Shown here piece after piece: positions 9,554 to 17,161 of a DNA stretch of 64,000 nucleotides. A program made the translations under genes and the position numbers. The stretch comes from Paucibacter sp. TC2R-5 (GTDB taxonomy: Bacteria; Pseudomonadota; Gammaproteobacteria; Burkholderiales; Burkholderiaceae_C): the NCBI RefSeq assembly GCF_025717605.1, contig NZ_JAJIRQ010000005.1, positions 186,001 through 250,000 of the forward strand, read 5' to 3'. Under the pieces are notes generated by a model. That model searched no databases and was not told the DNA's origin. It worked only from the letters and a program-made list of their open reading frames with translations. Positions within the stretch are counted from its first letter, which is position 1. Each line of letters opens with the position of its first letter.

Positions 9554-9572
9554 CCGGCCTCTAAGAGGCCGG
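9554..9572. promoter_or_regulatory. 19-base palindrome upstream of the TonB receptor gene
   Basis: CCGGCCTCT and AGAGGCCGG are perfect inverted arms separated by one base, lying 34 bases upstream of the receptor start in the 136-base gap after the DUF2946 gene. The short loop suits a protein-binding operator better than a terminator hairpin, and there is no T-run. The binding factor is unknown; a copper-responsive regulator would be a guess. Confidence 0.4.
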
Positions 9573-9656
9573 CGCAAGCGGGGCAAGGGATAAGTGGAGC
9601 GGGCTGCGCGGACGAGAAGCCGGCAAGCGCGCTCAGGCGCGTTCAGAGCTGGTGAA

Positions 9657-10073
9657 TCAAGCCAGCAGCACAGGTGGCGCGCGTGACTGCGCGGGCGCCC
9701 AGGCATGGGCGCTTTGCGGAGCGCTGTAGAAGCGCTCGGGCATGTCGAAACTCAAGGGCAAGAGCAAGACCGTGCTTGCCAAAGCGGCCGGCGGCGGGGC
9801 CAGGTCTTGCGTGTGAAGCGCGCAGTAGGGGCAGTTGGCGAACAAACCATGCACCGACTGTTGTGAATCCTGTTGATCAGCCTGGGCCGCCAGCACCGAG
9901 CTACTGGCGCGCGGCGACACCACGCTGCTTCGGCACACCTGGCTCCATGCCACCACATCGCCCCGCGCATGCGCCAGCGCCTGCGACAAGGCAGGCATCA
10001 GCGCAGCCAGCAAGAAGGTCAGTGCGACCAGCCAGCGGCTTGTGATGGAGGGGCGAGGGAAAAGGGCTTGCAC
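9657..10073 (-). CDS. DUF2946 family protein
   Basis: A 138-residue protein read from a GTG at 10073. It begins with a hydrophobic segment (WLVALTFLLAALMPALSQALA) and carries the C-x2-C pair in FANCPYCALH that characterises DUF2946. Members of this family commonly precede TonB-dependent receptors in copper-associated loci, as here. Its role is unknown; metal binding in the periplasm or inner membrane is a reasonable inference from the cysteines. The start is uncertain because no strong ribosome-binding site is visible. It is divergently arranged with the sulfur-oxidation gene at 10203. Confidence 0.75.
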   Translation of the reverse strand: MQALFPRPSITSRWLVALTFLLAALMPALSQALAHARGDVVAWSQVCRSSVVSPRASSSVLAAQADQQDSQQSVHGLFANCPYCALHTQDLAPPPAALASTVLLLPLSFDMPERFYSAPQSAHAWAPAQSRAPPVLLA

Positions 10074-10202
10074 GGGCGGGATTCTAGCGAGCGAGCGCCA
10101 TGCCGCCCTTGAAGCCGATCAAGATTGGCTCAAGCGAGGATGGGCCTGGCCTTGCGTGCTCATGTCCTAAACTAAAGCGCAAGCCCCAAGGAGTCACCCC
10201 TC

Positions 10203-11294
10203 ATGTCCAACTCGCCCTTGATCTTTCGCCAGCTCTTTGACCCGGCGTCCTCGACCTACACCTATTTGCTGGGCGACAAGGCGTCTGGCGAGGCGCTGAT
10301 CATTGACCCGGTGTTCGAGCATCAGCGCCGCGACGCGGCCTTGCTGCGCGAACTGGGCTTGCGGCTGCTGGCGACGCTGGACACCCATGTGCATGCCGAC
10401 CATGTGACCGGCGCCTGGGGCTTGAAACAGCGCTGCGGCAGCCAGATCCTGCTGTCCGAGCAGGCCGGTGCGCAGAACGCCGATCGTTTGTTGAAGTCGG
10501 GCGAGCGCGTGTTTTTTGGCGCGCGTTATCTGGAAGTACGCGCCACGCCGGGCCATACCCATGGCTGCCTGAGCTATGTGCTCGACGACCACAGCATGGC
10601 CTTCACCGGCGACAGCCTGCTGATCCGCGGATGCGGCCGCACCGACTTTCAGCAGGGCAGCCCGCAGCAGCTGTACCAATCGGTGCAGAGCCAGATCCTG
10701 TCCTTGCCCGAGGCTTGCTTGCTCTACCCGGGCCATGACTATCGCGGCCTGACCGTCACCAGCGTGGCGGAAGAGCGGCGCTTCAACCCGCGCCTGGGCG
10801 GCGAGGTCAATGAGGCCGACTTCACCGGCTATATGAACAACCTCGGCTTGCCGCACCCCAAGCTGATGGATATCGCCGTGCCGGCCAATCTGCGCTGCGG
10901 CCGGCCGAGTGAAGATTCCGACGCGGCCGTCGAGCAGACCTGGGCGCCCTTGACCTTCACCTTCAGCGGCATCTGGGAGATTCAGCCCACGGTGTTGGCC
11001 GAACTGGCCGCTGATGTTCAACTGATCGACGTGCGCGAGCCGGCCGAGTTCAGCGATGCGCTTGGGCATATCGAAGGTGCCCGACTGCTGCCCTTGTCGC
11101 AACTGGCCGCGCATGCTGCCGAGCTGGCCGCAGCCGGCCGGCCGGTGGTGGCCATCTGCCGCTCGGGCACACGCTCGGCGCAGGCGACCGTGCTGCTGCA
11201 AAAGTCAGGGCTGGCGCAGGTGGCGAATCTGGCCGGCGGCATGCTGCGCTGGCGCGCCGAGCAGCTGCCGGTCGTGGGCAATGCCGCTCAGTGA
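10203..11294 (+). CDS. Persulfide dioxygenase-rhodanese fusion
   Basis: A 363-residue two-domain protein. Residues about 1-245 form a metallo-beta-lactamase fold of the ETHE1 persulfide dioxygenase type, with THVHADH (H62, H64, D66, H67), H118 in PGHTH, D137 in TGDS and H178 in YPGHDY. Residues about 260-355 form a rhodanese domain with the active-site loop CRSGTRS (C319). Enzymes of this type oxidise glutathione persulfide to sulfite and move sulfane sulfur to or from thiosulfate, detoxifying sulfide. An AGGAG sequence precedes the ATG. Its last seven bases overlap the convergent copper-chaperone gene. Confidence 0.92.
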   Translation: MSNSPLIFRQLFDPASSTYTYLLGDKASGEALIIDPVFEHQRRDAALLRELGLRLLATLDTHVHADHVTGAWGLKQRCGSQILLSEQAGAQNADRLLKSGERVFFGARYLEVRATPGHTHGCLSYVLDDHSMAFTGDSLLIRGCGRTDFQQGSPQQLYQSVQSQILSLPEACLLYPGHDYRGLTVTSVAEERRFNPRLGGEVNEADFTGYMNNLGLPHPKLMDIAVPANLRCGRPSEDSDAAVEQTWAPLTFTFSGIWEIQPTVLAELAADVQLIDVREPAEFSDALGHIEGARLLPLSQLAAHAAELAAAGRPVVAICRSGTRSAQATVLLQKSGLAQVANLAGGMLRWRAEQLPVVGNAAQ

Positions 11295-11749
11295 TGCATG
11301 GCGGGGGCCGGTGCGCCGAGCTGGCGCGCTTCGGCCTTGACATCAACGGTCTCGCGCTTTTTGTCCGCGGCCTCGAACACCAGCGTCAAGGGCACGCTGT
11401 CACCGGCCTTGATCGGCGCCTTCAGGTCCATCAGCATCACGTGATAGCCGCCGGGCTTGAGCTCCACGGTCTGGCCGGCCGGCAGCGCCAGGCTGGGCAC
11501 GGCGCGCATCTTCATCACTGAGCCGTCCATTGCCATCTCATGCACTTCGACGACGCCGGCCGCGCTGGAGCGCACTTCAACGAGCCGTGCATCGGTCTTG
11601 GCCTTGAGTTGAAAGAACGCGCCGGTGGCTTTTTGCTGCGCGACGGTCGCGCGCACCCAGGCTTGGCTGACTTCGACTTGAGCTGCAGCTTGAGTCGCGC
11701 CAATAACCATCAGGAGGGCCGCGAGGGTCTGGTTCAGTTTGATGTTCAT
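11288..11749 (-). CDS. PCu(A)C-type periplasmic copper chaperone
   Basis: A 153-residue protein with a signal peptide (MNIKLNQTLAALLMVIGATQAAA). The copper-binding signature H-x10-M-x21-H-x-M is exact: H70, M81, H103 and M105. In this family the protein carries Cu(I) in the periplasm, often to cytochrome oxidase. The C-terminus ends in AMHH. Its ATG overlaps the stop of the upstream M20 hydrolase gene by four bases (ATGA), so its translation is probably coupled to a purine-catabolism operon. That is an unexpected place for a copper chaperone; no copper promoter of its own is visible. Confidence 0.9.
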   Translation of the reverse strand: MNIKLNQTLAALLMVIGATQAAAQVEVSQAWVRATVAQQKATGAFFQLKAKTDARLVEVRSSAAGVVEVHEMAMDGSVMKMRAVPSLALPAGQTVELKPGGYHVMLMDLKAPIKAGDSVPLTLVFEAADKKRETVDVKAEARQLGAPAPAMHH

Positions 11750-13032
11750 GGCTCGATTCTATGCAGCAAGTCCAGCAGCGTGCGCGCCACCACCTTGGTC
11801 GCGCCACGCAGATCGGCCAGATTGAGGTGCTCGTCGGCGCGCTTGGCGTTGCTCTCCAGCACCGTGCGCGGGCCGGCGCCGTAGATGGCAGCCGGGATGC
11901 CGTAGGCTCCGTACAGCCTAACGTCAGTGTAGAGCGGTGTGCCTGAGGTGGGAATCGGCTCGCCGAAGATCGCCTCGCCATGTTTTTGCAAGGCGGCGAC
12001 CAAGGCCTGGTTGGCCGGGTTCGGTTTGAGCGCATGGGCCAAGAGCAGGCGCTTGATGTCAACGCTGATGCCTGGGAGTTCGGCCACAGCGTCGCGGATC
12101 AAAGCGCGGATCTGGGCCTCGACCAAAATCGGATTCTCCTCGGGGATCATGCGGCGGTCGAGCTTGAAGCTGACCTTGCCGGGCACCACATTGGTATTGC
12201 TGCCGCCCTCGATGCGGCCGACATTCAAGTAAGGGTGGGTGATGCCTGCCACCTCGGAGCTGATGGACTTGTAATGCTCGTTTTGCGCATAGAGCGCTTT
12301 CAGCACCGCCACTGCGGCTTGCAGGGCATCCACGCCGCTATCGGGGTAAGCCGCGTGCGCAGCCTTGCCGTGCAACGTCACCTCCATCTGCAAGCAGCCG
12401 TTGTGAGCGGTGACGACCTGGTAGCTGAAGCCGGCGGCCAAGAGCATATCGGGCTTGGTGAGGCCATTTTTAAGCAGCCAGCCGGGGCCCAGCTCGCCGC
12501 CGAATTCTTCGTCATAGGTGAAGTGCAGTTCGACTCCGCCTTGCAAGTCCAGGCCCAGCGACTCAAGCGCCCGCAGCGCGAAGCTGTAGCTGGCAAAGTC
12601 GCTCTTGCTGACGGCGGCCGCGCGGCCGTAGATTTTCCCTGTTAGCAAGTCCCCGACCAGCTCGCCGCTGTAGGGGCCATGCGTCCAGCCTTCGCCCGGC
12701 GGCACCACATCGCCATGCGCGTTCAGCGCGATCACCGGGCCGCCCTCGGCCTTGTCTTGGCCGCTATTGCCGCTATTGCCGTAATGGCGGCGCACGATCA
12801 GATTGGTGATGCTCTGCATGCCCTGAGCCTGCACTTGCTCGCTGGGGACAGCATGCTTTTCGGCCGGCAGCCCCATGGCGGCCAGCAGCTCGGCCGTGCG
12901 TTCGGCATGCGGCGCGTTGTTGCCGGGCGGCGTGTCGGTCGGCACTTGCACCAGCGCCTGCAAAAAGCCCACTTCTTCGGCGAAGTGGGTATCAACCCAT
13001 TGGTCCAGTTGGGCGTAGAAAGAGGGGTTCAT
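11746..13032 (-). CDS. M20-family metallo-amidohydrolase in the purine-degradation operon
   Basis: A 428-residue protein of the ArgE/DapE/M20 family. H106 and D108 in NAHGDVV are the first metal ligand and its catalytic partner, and YDEEFGGE (E175-E176) holds the catalytic base. The segment GRAAAVSKSD differs from the usual GRGxxDxKG, so the bridging Asp is either shifted to D145 or lost. Its start overlaps the end of the UraD-AllC gene by four bases and its own end overlaps the copper-chaperone start, so the genes are tightly coupled. By context it may act on ureidoglycine, ureidoglycolate or a related intermediate; this is inference, and general N-acyl amino acid hydrolysis remains possible. 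Confidence 0.75.
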   Translation of the reverse strand: MNPSFYAQLDQWVDTHFAEEVGFLQALVQVPTDTPPGNNAPHAERTAELLAAMGLPAEKHAVPSEQVQAQGMQSITNLIVRRHYGNSGNSGQDKAEGGPVIALNAHGDVVPPGEGWTHGPYSGELVGDLLTGKIYGRAAAVSKSDFASYSFALRALESLGLDLQGGVELHFTYDEEFGGELGPGWLLKNGLTKPDMLLAAGFSYQVVTAHNGCLQMEVTLHGKAAHAAYPDSGVDALQAAVAVLKALYAQNEHYKSISSEVAGITHPYLNVGRIEGGSNTNVVPGKVSFKLDRRMIPEENPILVEAQIRALIRDAVAELPGISVDIKRLLLAHALKPNPANQALVAALQKHGEAIFGEPIPTSGTPLYTDVRLYGAYGIPAAIYGAGPRTVLESNAKRADEHLNLADLRGATKVVARTLLDLLHRIEP

Positions 13033-14816
13033 GCGGCTTCCTTGGCCAAGTTGTCCAGCAGTGTTTGAAAGGCTCGCACCGCCAGCTCGGCATCATCATT
13101 GCTGACTTGTTCCAGCGGGTTGTGGCTGATGCCGCCGTTGCCGCCGCGCACAAACAGCATGGCCTGCGGCAGCGAGCGGTGCAGCATCATCGCGTCATGG
13201 CCGGCACCCGAGGGCAGGCGATGCACCGGCAGGCCTTGGGCGGCGACGGCCGCCTCCCAGCGGGCCTGCCAGCGGGCATCGCTGGGCGCGGCGTCGGCCT
13301 TCATCGTCGGCGTGAGCGTCCACTGCAGGCCGCGGCGCTGGCAGATCACGGCCAGCGCCGCGCGCACATCGGCGTCCAGCGCGTCGCGGGCGGCGTCGGT
13401 GCTGGCACGCAAATCAAGGCTGAAGCGGCAGCGGCCGGGGATCACATTGATGGAACCGGCCGGCACCTCCAGCATGCCCACGGTGCCCACCACTTGATCC
13501 TTGTGCGTACCGGCGCGCTGCTCTACATAAAGAATCAACTCGGCCACGGCGCAAGCCGCGTCGAGGCGGCGACCCATCGGTGTGGTGCCCGCATGCGCGG
13601 CCAGGCCCTGCACCTCGCCGAGATAGCGCATGCTGCCGTTGATCGAAGTGACCACGCCCAGCGGCAGGTCCAACTCGGTCAGGACCGGGCCCTGCTCGAT
13701 ATGCAGCTCGACAAAGCCGAGGTAGCGGGCCGGGTCACGCCGCAGCGCCTGAATGCTGGCGATATCTCCCGGCAGGCCCGCCGCCTGCATGGCGGTGCGC
13801 ATAGCCAGGCCTTCGGCGTCAAGTTCATCCAGCCAGGCGGCGTCGAAGTCACCTGTGATGGCGCTGGCGCTCAGAAAACTGGCCTTGTAGCGTTGGCCTT
13901 CCTCCTCGGCAAAGGCAATCACTTCAAGGTCAAAAGGCAGGCGGCGGCCGCTGGCGTGCAGCTCGCGCACGCAAAGCATAGCCACCAGCACGCCGAGCCG
14001 GCCATCGTATTTGCCGGCGCGGCGCACGGTGTCGTAGTGGGAGCCGGTCAGCAGGCCTTGGGCGCCGGCTTGCTGTGCCCGGTAAAGGCCGACCACATTG
14101 CCCACCGCGTCGATGCTGACCTCGTCAAAGCCGCAGTCCTGCTTCATCCATTGCCGCAGCTGCGCCGCGCAGGCTTGGTGCGCAGCGCTCAGATAGGTGA
14201 CGGTCAACTCGCCGTTTTCCTTGAAGCCGGTGTCGGAATGGACGGCCAAGCTTTCGGCCCAGTCCCAGACCTGATTGCCCATGTCCGGGCTCAGGCCAAA
14301 CTTGTCATTCAAGCGGATCTCGGCGATGCGGTGGACATTGCGCAAGCATTCCGCCAGCTCCAGGTCGGCCGTCAGCCCGAGGCGGCGCTCGAAGGTTGCG
14401 ATGATCTCGGCCCGGCTCAGGCCCAGCCCGCGTGGGCCGCGCACGGCCAGGATGAAGGGCCAGCCGAATTTGGCCGCGTAGTCGGCGTTGAGTTGCCCAA
14501 TCCGCTGGAGCTCCTCCGCCGAGCAGTGGCTCAGGCCAGCGCGCGCCTGCTCTTGAGTGGATTCGGCCGTCAGCGACTGGCTGGCAGCGGCCTTGCCGGC
14601 CAGCTCGGGGTGGGCGCGCAGCAGGGCGAGTTGCTGGCTCCGCCCGGCCTCGCGCACGGCGCCGGCCAAGGCCAGCTTCAAGCCGGCGAGGCTGGCGAAG
14701 GGGCGCGCAGCGGCGGCGGCCTGCGCCACCCAGGGCGAATGCTCGTAAGTGCCGGCCAGCAGCCGCACAAACGCGTCCGCGTCGGCGCTGTTCAATTGTT
14801 CCAAGGTCAACAACAT
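13029..14816 (-). CDS. OHCU decarboxylase-allantoate amidohydrolase fusion (UraD-AllC)
   Basis: A 595-residue bifunctional protein. Residues about 1-165 match OHCU decarboxylase (UraD), with the catalytic histidine in LRAHPELAGK (H69) and the GWPFILAVRG segment; this domain makes S-allantoin from OHCU. Residues about 175-595 match the M20-type allantoate amidohydrolase, with metal ligands in GSHYDTV (H260) and KYDGRLGV (D271) and AEEEGQRY as the catalytic glutamate region. Fusion places two non-consecutive steps in one chain, with PuuE allantoinase encoded three bases upstream performing the step between. The stop codon overlaps the M20 start (ATGA). Confidence 0.92.
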   Translation of the reverse strand: MLLTLEQLNSADADAFVRLLAGTYEHSPWVAQAAAAARPFASLAGLKLALAGAVREAGRSQQLALLRAHPELAGKAAASQSLTAESTQEQARAGLSHCSAEELQRIGQLNADYAAKFGWPFILAVRGPRGLGLSRAEIIATFERRLGLTADLELAECLRNVHRIAEIRLNDKFGLSPDMGNQVWDWAESLAVHSDTGFKENGELTVTYLSAAHQACAAQLRQWMKQDCGFDEVSIDAVGNVVGLYRAQQAGAQGLLTGSHYDTVRRAGKYDGRLGVLVAMLCVRELHASGRRLPFDLEVIAFAEEEGQRYKASFLSASAITGDFDAAWLDELDAEGLAMRTAMQAAGLPGDIASIQALRRDPARYLGFVELHIEQGPVLTELDLPLGVVTSINGSMRYLGEVQGLAAHAGTTPMGRRLDAACAVAELILYVEQRAGTHKDQVVGTVGMLEVPAGSINVIPGRCRFSLDLRASTDAARDALDADVRAALAVICQRRGLQWTLTPTMKADAAPSDARWQARWEAAVAAQGLPVHRLPSGAGHDAMMLHRSLPQAMLFVRGGNGGISHNPLEQVSNDDAELAVRAFQTLLDNLAKEAA

Positions 14817-14819
14817 GCT

Positions 14820-15785
14820 TCAGCGCTCCCAGACAAAGGCGGTGTTGGCGTCAAAGGGATGAACGCTGCGCCAATGCCGCGCAATGTCGACGCGTCGGCA
14901 AATCCAGACGCGCTCATGCTTTTCCACATGGTCAAGAAAGCGCTGCAGCGCACGCATGCGGCCGGGTCTGCCCAGCAGCCGGCAATGCAGGCCGACGCTC
15001 ATCATCTTTGGGGCCTCGGCGCCTTCCGCGTAGAGCACATCAAAGCTGTCGCGCAGATACTCAAAGAACTCATCGCCGGTTGAAAAGCCCTGCGGCAGCG
15101 CAAAGCGCATATCGTTGCAGTCCAGCGTGTAGGGCACGACCAAATGCGGCGCCAGCTCGCCGTCGCTCTTGCGCACCTGCAGCCACAGCGGCAGGTCGTC
15201 GCCGTAGTAATCGCTGTCGTACTCGAAGCCGCCGTAATCGGCCACCAGGCGGCGGGTATTGGGGCTGTCGCGGCCGGTGTACCAGCCCGAGGGGCGCTCA
15301 CCGAACAGGCGCTGCAAGCTGTCCATGCCGCGTTCCATATGGTCGCGCTCGGTCGCGGCATCGATGTTTTGATAGTTGATCCAGCGCCAACCGTGGCAGG
15401 CGACCTCATGGTTCATGCCCACCAAGGCCTGGCACAGATCGGGGTGGCGCTCCAGCGCCATGGCCACGCCGAACACGGTCAGGGGCAGGCCGCGCGACTC
15501 GAACTCGCGCAACAAGCGCCAGACGCCGGCCCGTGAGCCGTACTCGTACATGCTCTCCATCGACAGATGGCGCGCCGGGTAAGCGGGAGGGTTGGCCATC
15601 TCCGACAAAAACTGCTCCGAGCCGGGGTCGCCATGCAGCACCGAGTTCTCGCCGCCTTCCTCGTAGTTCAAGACAAACTGCAGGGCGATGCGGGCCTGGC
15701 CCGGCCATTGCGCTTGCGGCGGGTGTTCGCCGTAGCCGATCAGGTCGCGGGGGTAGTGTGGGCTGGCGGGGAGTTCGGGTCGCAT
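14820..15785 (-). CDS. puuE: Allantoinase PuuE (polysaccharide-deacetylase fold)
   Basis: A 321-residue protein that matches the cofactor-independent allantoinase PuuE throughout: ALQFVLNYEEGGENSVLHGD, the EYGSRAGVWRLL segment, MNHEVACHGWRWINYQ and GWYTGRDSPNTR. It hydrolyses allantoin to allantoate. It is the first gene of the minus-strand operon puuE, uraD-allC, M20, PCuAC, with only three bases between it and the next gene. The 64 bases separating it from the divergent uraH gene must contain both promoters. Confidence 0.93.
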   Translation of the reverse strand: MRPELPASPHYPRDLIGYGEHPPQAQWPGQARIALQFVLNYEEGGENSVLHGDPGSEQFLSEMANPPAYPARHLSMESMYEYGSRAGVWRLLREFESRGLPLTVFGVAMALERHPDLCQALVGMNHEVACHGWRWINYQNIDAATERDHMERGMDSLQRLFGERPSGWYTGRDSPNTRRLVADYGGFEYDSDYYGDDLPLWLQVRKSDGELAPHLVVPYTLDCNDMRFALPQGFSTGDEFFEYLRDSFDVLYAEGAEAPKMMSVGLHCRLLGRPGRMRALQRFLDHVEKHERVWICRRVDIARHWRSVHPFDANTAFVWER

Positions 15786-15849
15786 CGGGAATGGCCTTGG
15801 GTTCTTGTGCCTACACTGTGCCTCAAATCTGCATCCATCGACTCAAGCC

Positions 15850-16215
15850 ATGACTTCTACAACAGGCAAGCTCACCACCCATGTGCTGGACACCATGCAT
15901 GGCGCGCCGGCCGCTGGCATGGCGCTGTACTTGTATCGCCTGGACGGTGACCAGCCCTTGTTGTTGAAGAGCTTGAGCTTGAATCACGACGGCCGTGCCG
16001 ACGGCCCCTTGCTCGCAGGCGCGGACCTGCTGCCCGGCCGCTACCGGCTGGTCTTTGGCGTCGCCGACTATTTCAAGTCGCTCGGCGTGGCTTTGCCCGA
16101 GCCGGCTTTTCTGGACCAGGTGCCGTTGGATTTCGGCATTGCCGATGCGGGCCTGCATTACCACGTGCCCCTGCTCGCCAGCCCGTGGAGCTATTCCACC
16201 TACCGGGGGAGCTGA
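15850..16215 (+). CDS. uraH: 5-hydroxyisourate hydrolase (transthyretin-related)
   Basis: A 121-residue protein with the family hallmarks: N-terminal THVLDTMHG and the invariant C-terminal YRGS. It hydrolyses 5-hydroxyisourate, the product of urate hydroxylation, to OHCU, which the UraD domain encoded across the divergent promoter then decarboxylates. The ATG at 15850 is chosen because HVLDT normally lies about ten residues from the N-terminus; an upstream frame from 15805 adds unrelated residues. No periplasmic signal is present. The xdhC gene follows after six bases. Confidence 0.95.
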   Translation: MTSTTGKLTTHVLDTMHGAPAAGMALYLYRLDGDQPLLLKSLSLNHDGRADGPLLAGADLLPGRYRLVFGVADYFKSLGVALPEPAFLDQVPLDFGIADAGLHYHVPLLASPWSYSTYRGS

Positions 16216-16221
16216 GGCATC

Positions 16222-17076
16222 TTGGCTGCTTTGGACGAGTTGCAATTGGCACTGCACGACGGCCCTGCCGTGCTGGTGCAAGTGACCCGGGTGCAGGGCA
16301 GTGGGCCGCGCGAGGTCGGTGCCTGGATGGCGTTGACGCCGACGCGGCTGATCGCCACCATAGGCGGCGGGCATCTGGAGTTCGAGGCGATCGCGCATGC
16401 GAAGGGCTTGCTGGAGGGTCAGGTTTTGCCTCCGAGCCGCAGCTTCGCGCTCGGCCCGAGCTTGGGGCAATGCTGCGGCGGCGTGGTCGACCTGAGCTTC
16501 GAGCTGCTGCCCCAGCGGCCCCAGCACGCGCTGCCTGACGCGCTACCCGACGAACTGCTAGACGAGTTACGCCAGCGCCTGAGCCCGCCCGAGGCAAGCC
16601 TGTTGCCGGTGGGCCTGTTCGGCGGCGGTCATGTCGGCCGCGCCATCATCGAGCTATTGACCCGCTTGCCCAGCCGGGTGCAGTGGTTTGACAGCCGCGA
16701 CGAGGTATTCCCAAGCGGCTTGCCCGCCCATGTGCGGGCAGAGCACAGCGAGCCTGTACAAGCGGCGGTGCAGGAGCTGGCGCCCGGTAGCCGGGTCTTG
16801 ATCATGAGCTTCAGCCATGCCGAGGATCTGGATGTGCTCGCCGCATGCCTGCTGCGTCAGCGCGCACGGGGAGATCTCGCTTTCATCGGCCTGATCGGCA
16901 GCAAGAGCAAATGGGCCAGCTTCAGCGCCCGCCTGCGAGAGCGCGGCTTCAGCGCTACCGAGTTGGCCCAAGTGACTTGCCCGATCGGCTTGGCCGGCAT
17001 CGCGGGCAAGCAGCCCGAGCTGATTGCGCTGGCTGTCGTGGCGCAGTTATTTCTGAGTTGGCAGTGCTCGGTGTAG
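16222..17076 (+). CDS. xdhC: Xanthine dehydrogenase accessory protein XdhC
   Basis: A 284-residue protein with the XdhC signature GQCCGG in the N-terminal domain (LGPSLGQCCGGVVDL) and a C-terminal Rossmann-like domain (FGGGHVGRAIIELL). XdhC binds the molybdenum cofactor, promotes its sulfuration and inserts it into xanthine dehydrogenase. The start is a TTG at 16222 with a GAGG sequence four bases before it; no nearer ATG fits. The xdhAB genes it serves lie 35 kb away at 51979-55853, so the purine locus is split. Confidence 0.93.
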   Translation: MAALDELQLALHDGPAVLVQVTRVQGSGPREVGAWMALTPTRLIATIGGGHLEFEAIAHAKGLLEGQVLPPSRSFALGPSLGQCCGGVVDLSFELLPQRPQHALPDALPDELLDELRQRLSPPEASLLPVGLFGGGHVGRAIIELLTRLPSRVQWFDSRDEVFPSGLPAHVRAEHSEPVQAAVQELAPGSRVLIMSFSHAEDLDVLAACLLRQRARGDLAFIGLIGSKSKWASFSARLRERGFSATELAQVTCPIGLAGIAGKQPELIALAVVAQLFLSWQCSV

Positions 17077-17084
17077 TCCGAATG

Positions 17085-17135
17085 GATCATGGCGGGGTGA
17101 ACTTGGCCGGCAGACTTTCATCTGACGCCATGATC
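17085..17135. promoter_or_regulatory. Inverted repeat upstream of the glycerophosphodiesterase gene
   Basis: GATCATGGCG (17085-17094) and CGCCATGATC (17126-17135) are perfect 10-base inverted arms with a 31-base spacer, between the xdhC stop and the start at 17162. The arms could be two operator half-sites or the base of an RNA stem. No T-run follows, so termination is unlikely. Confidence 0.35.
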
Positions 17136-17161
17136 ATGCCGGCTCCAACCTGGAGCCTGTT

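Noticed and set aside
7625..9655. Long plus-strand open frame (676 codons) opposite the TonB receptor gene
   Set aside because: It is the antisense shadow of a clear TonB-dependent receptor; the product has Gly/Ala/Arg-rich shadow composition and no family motif.
13065..15083. Plus-strand open frame (672 codons) opposite UraD-AllC and PuuE
   Set aside because: Shadow of two recognised enzymes on the minus strand.
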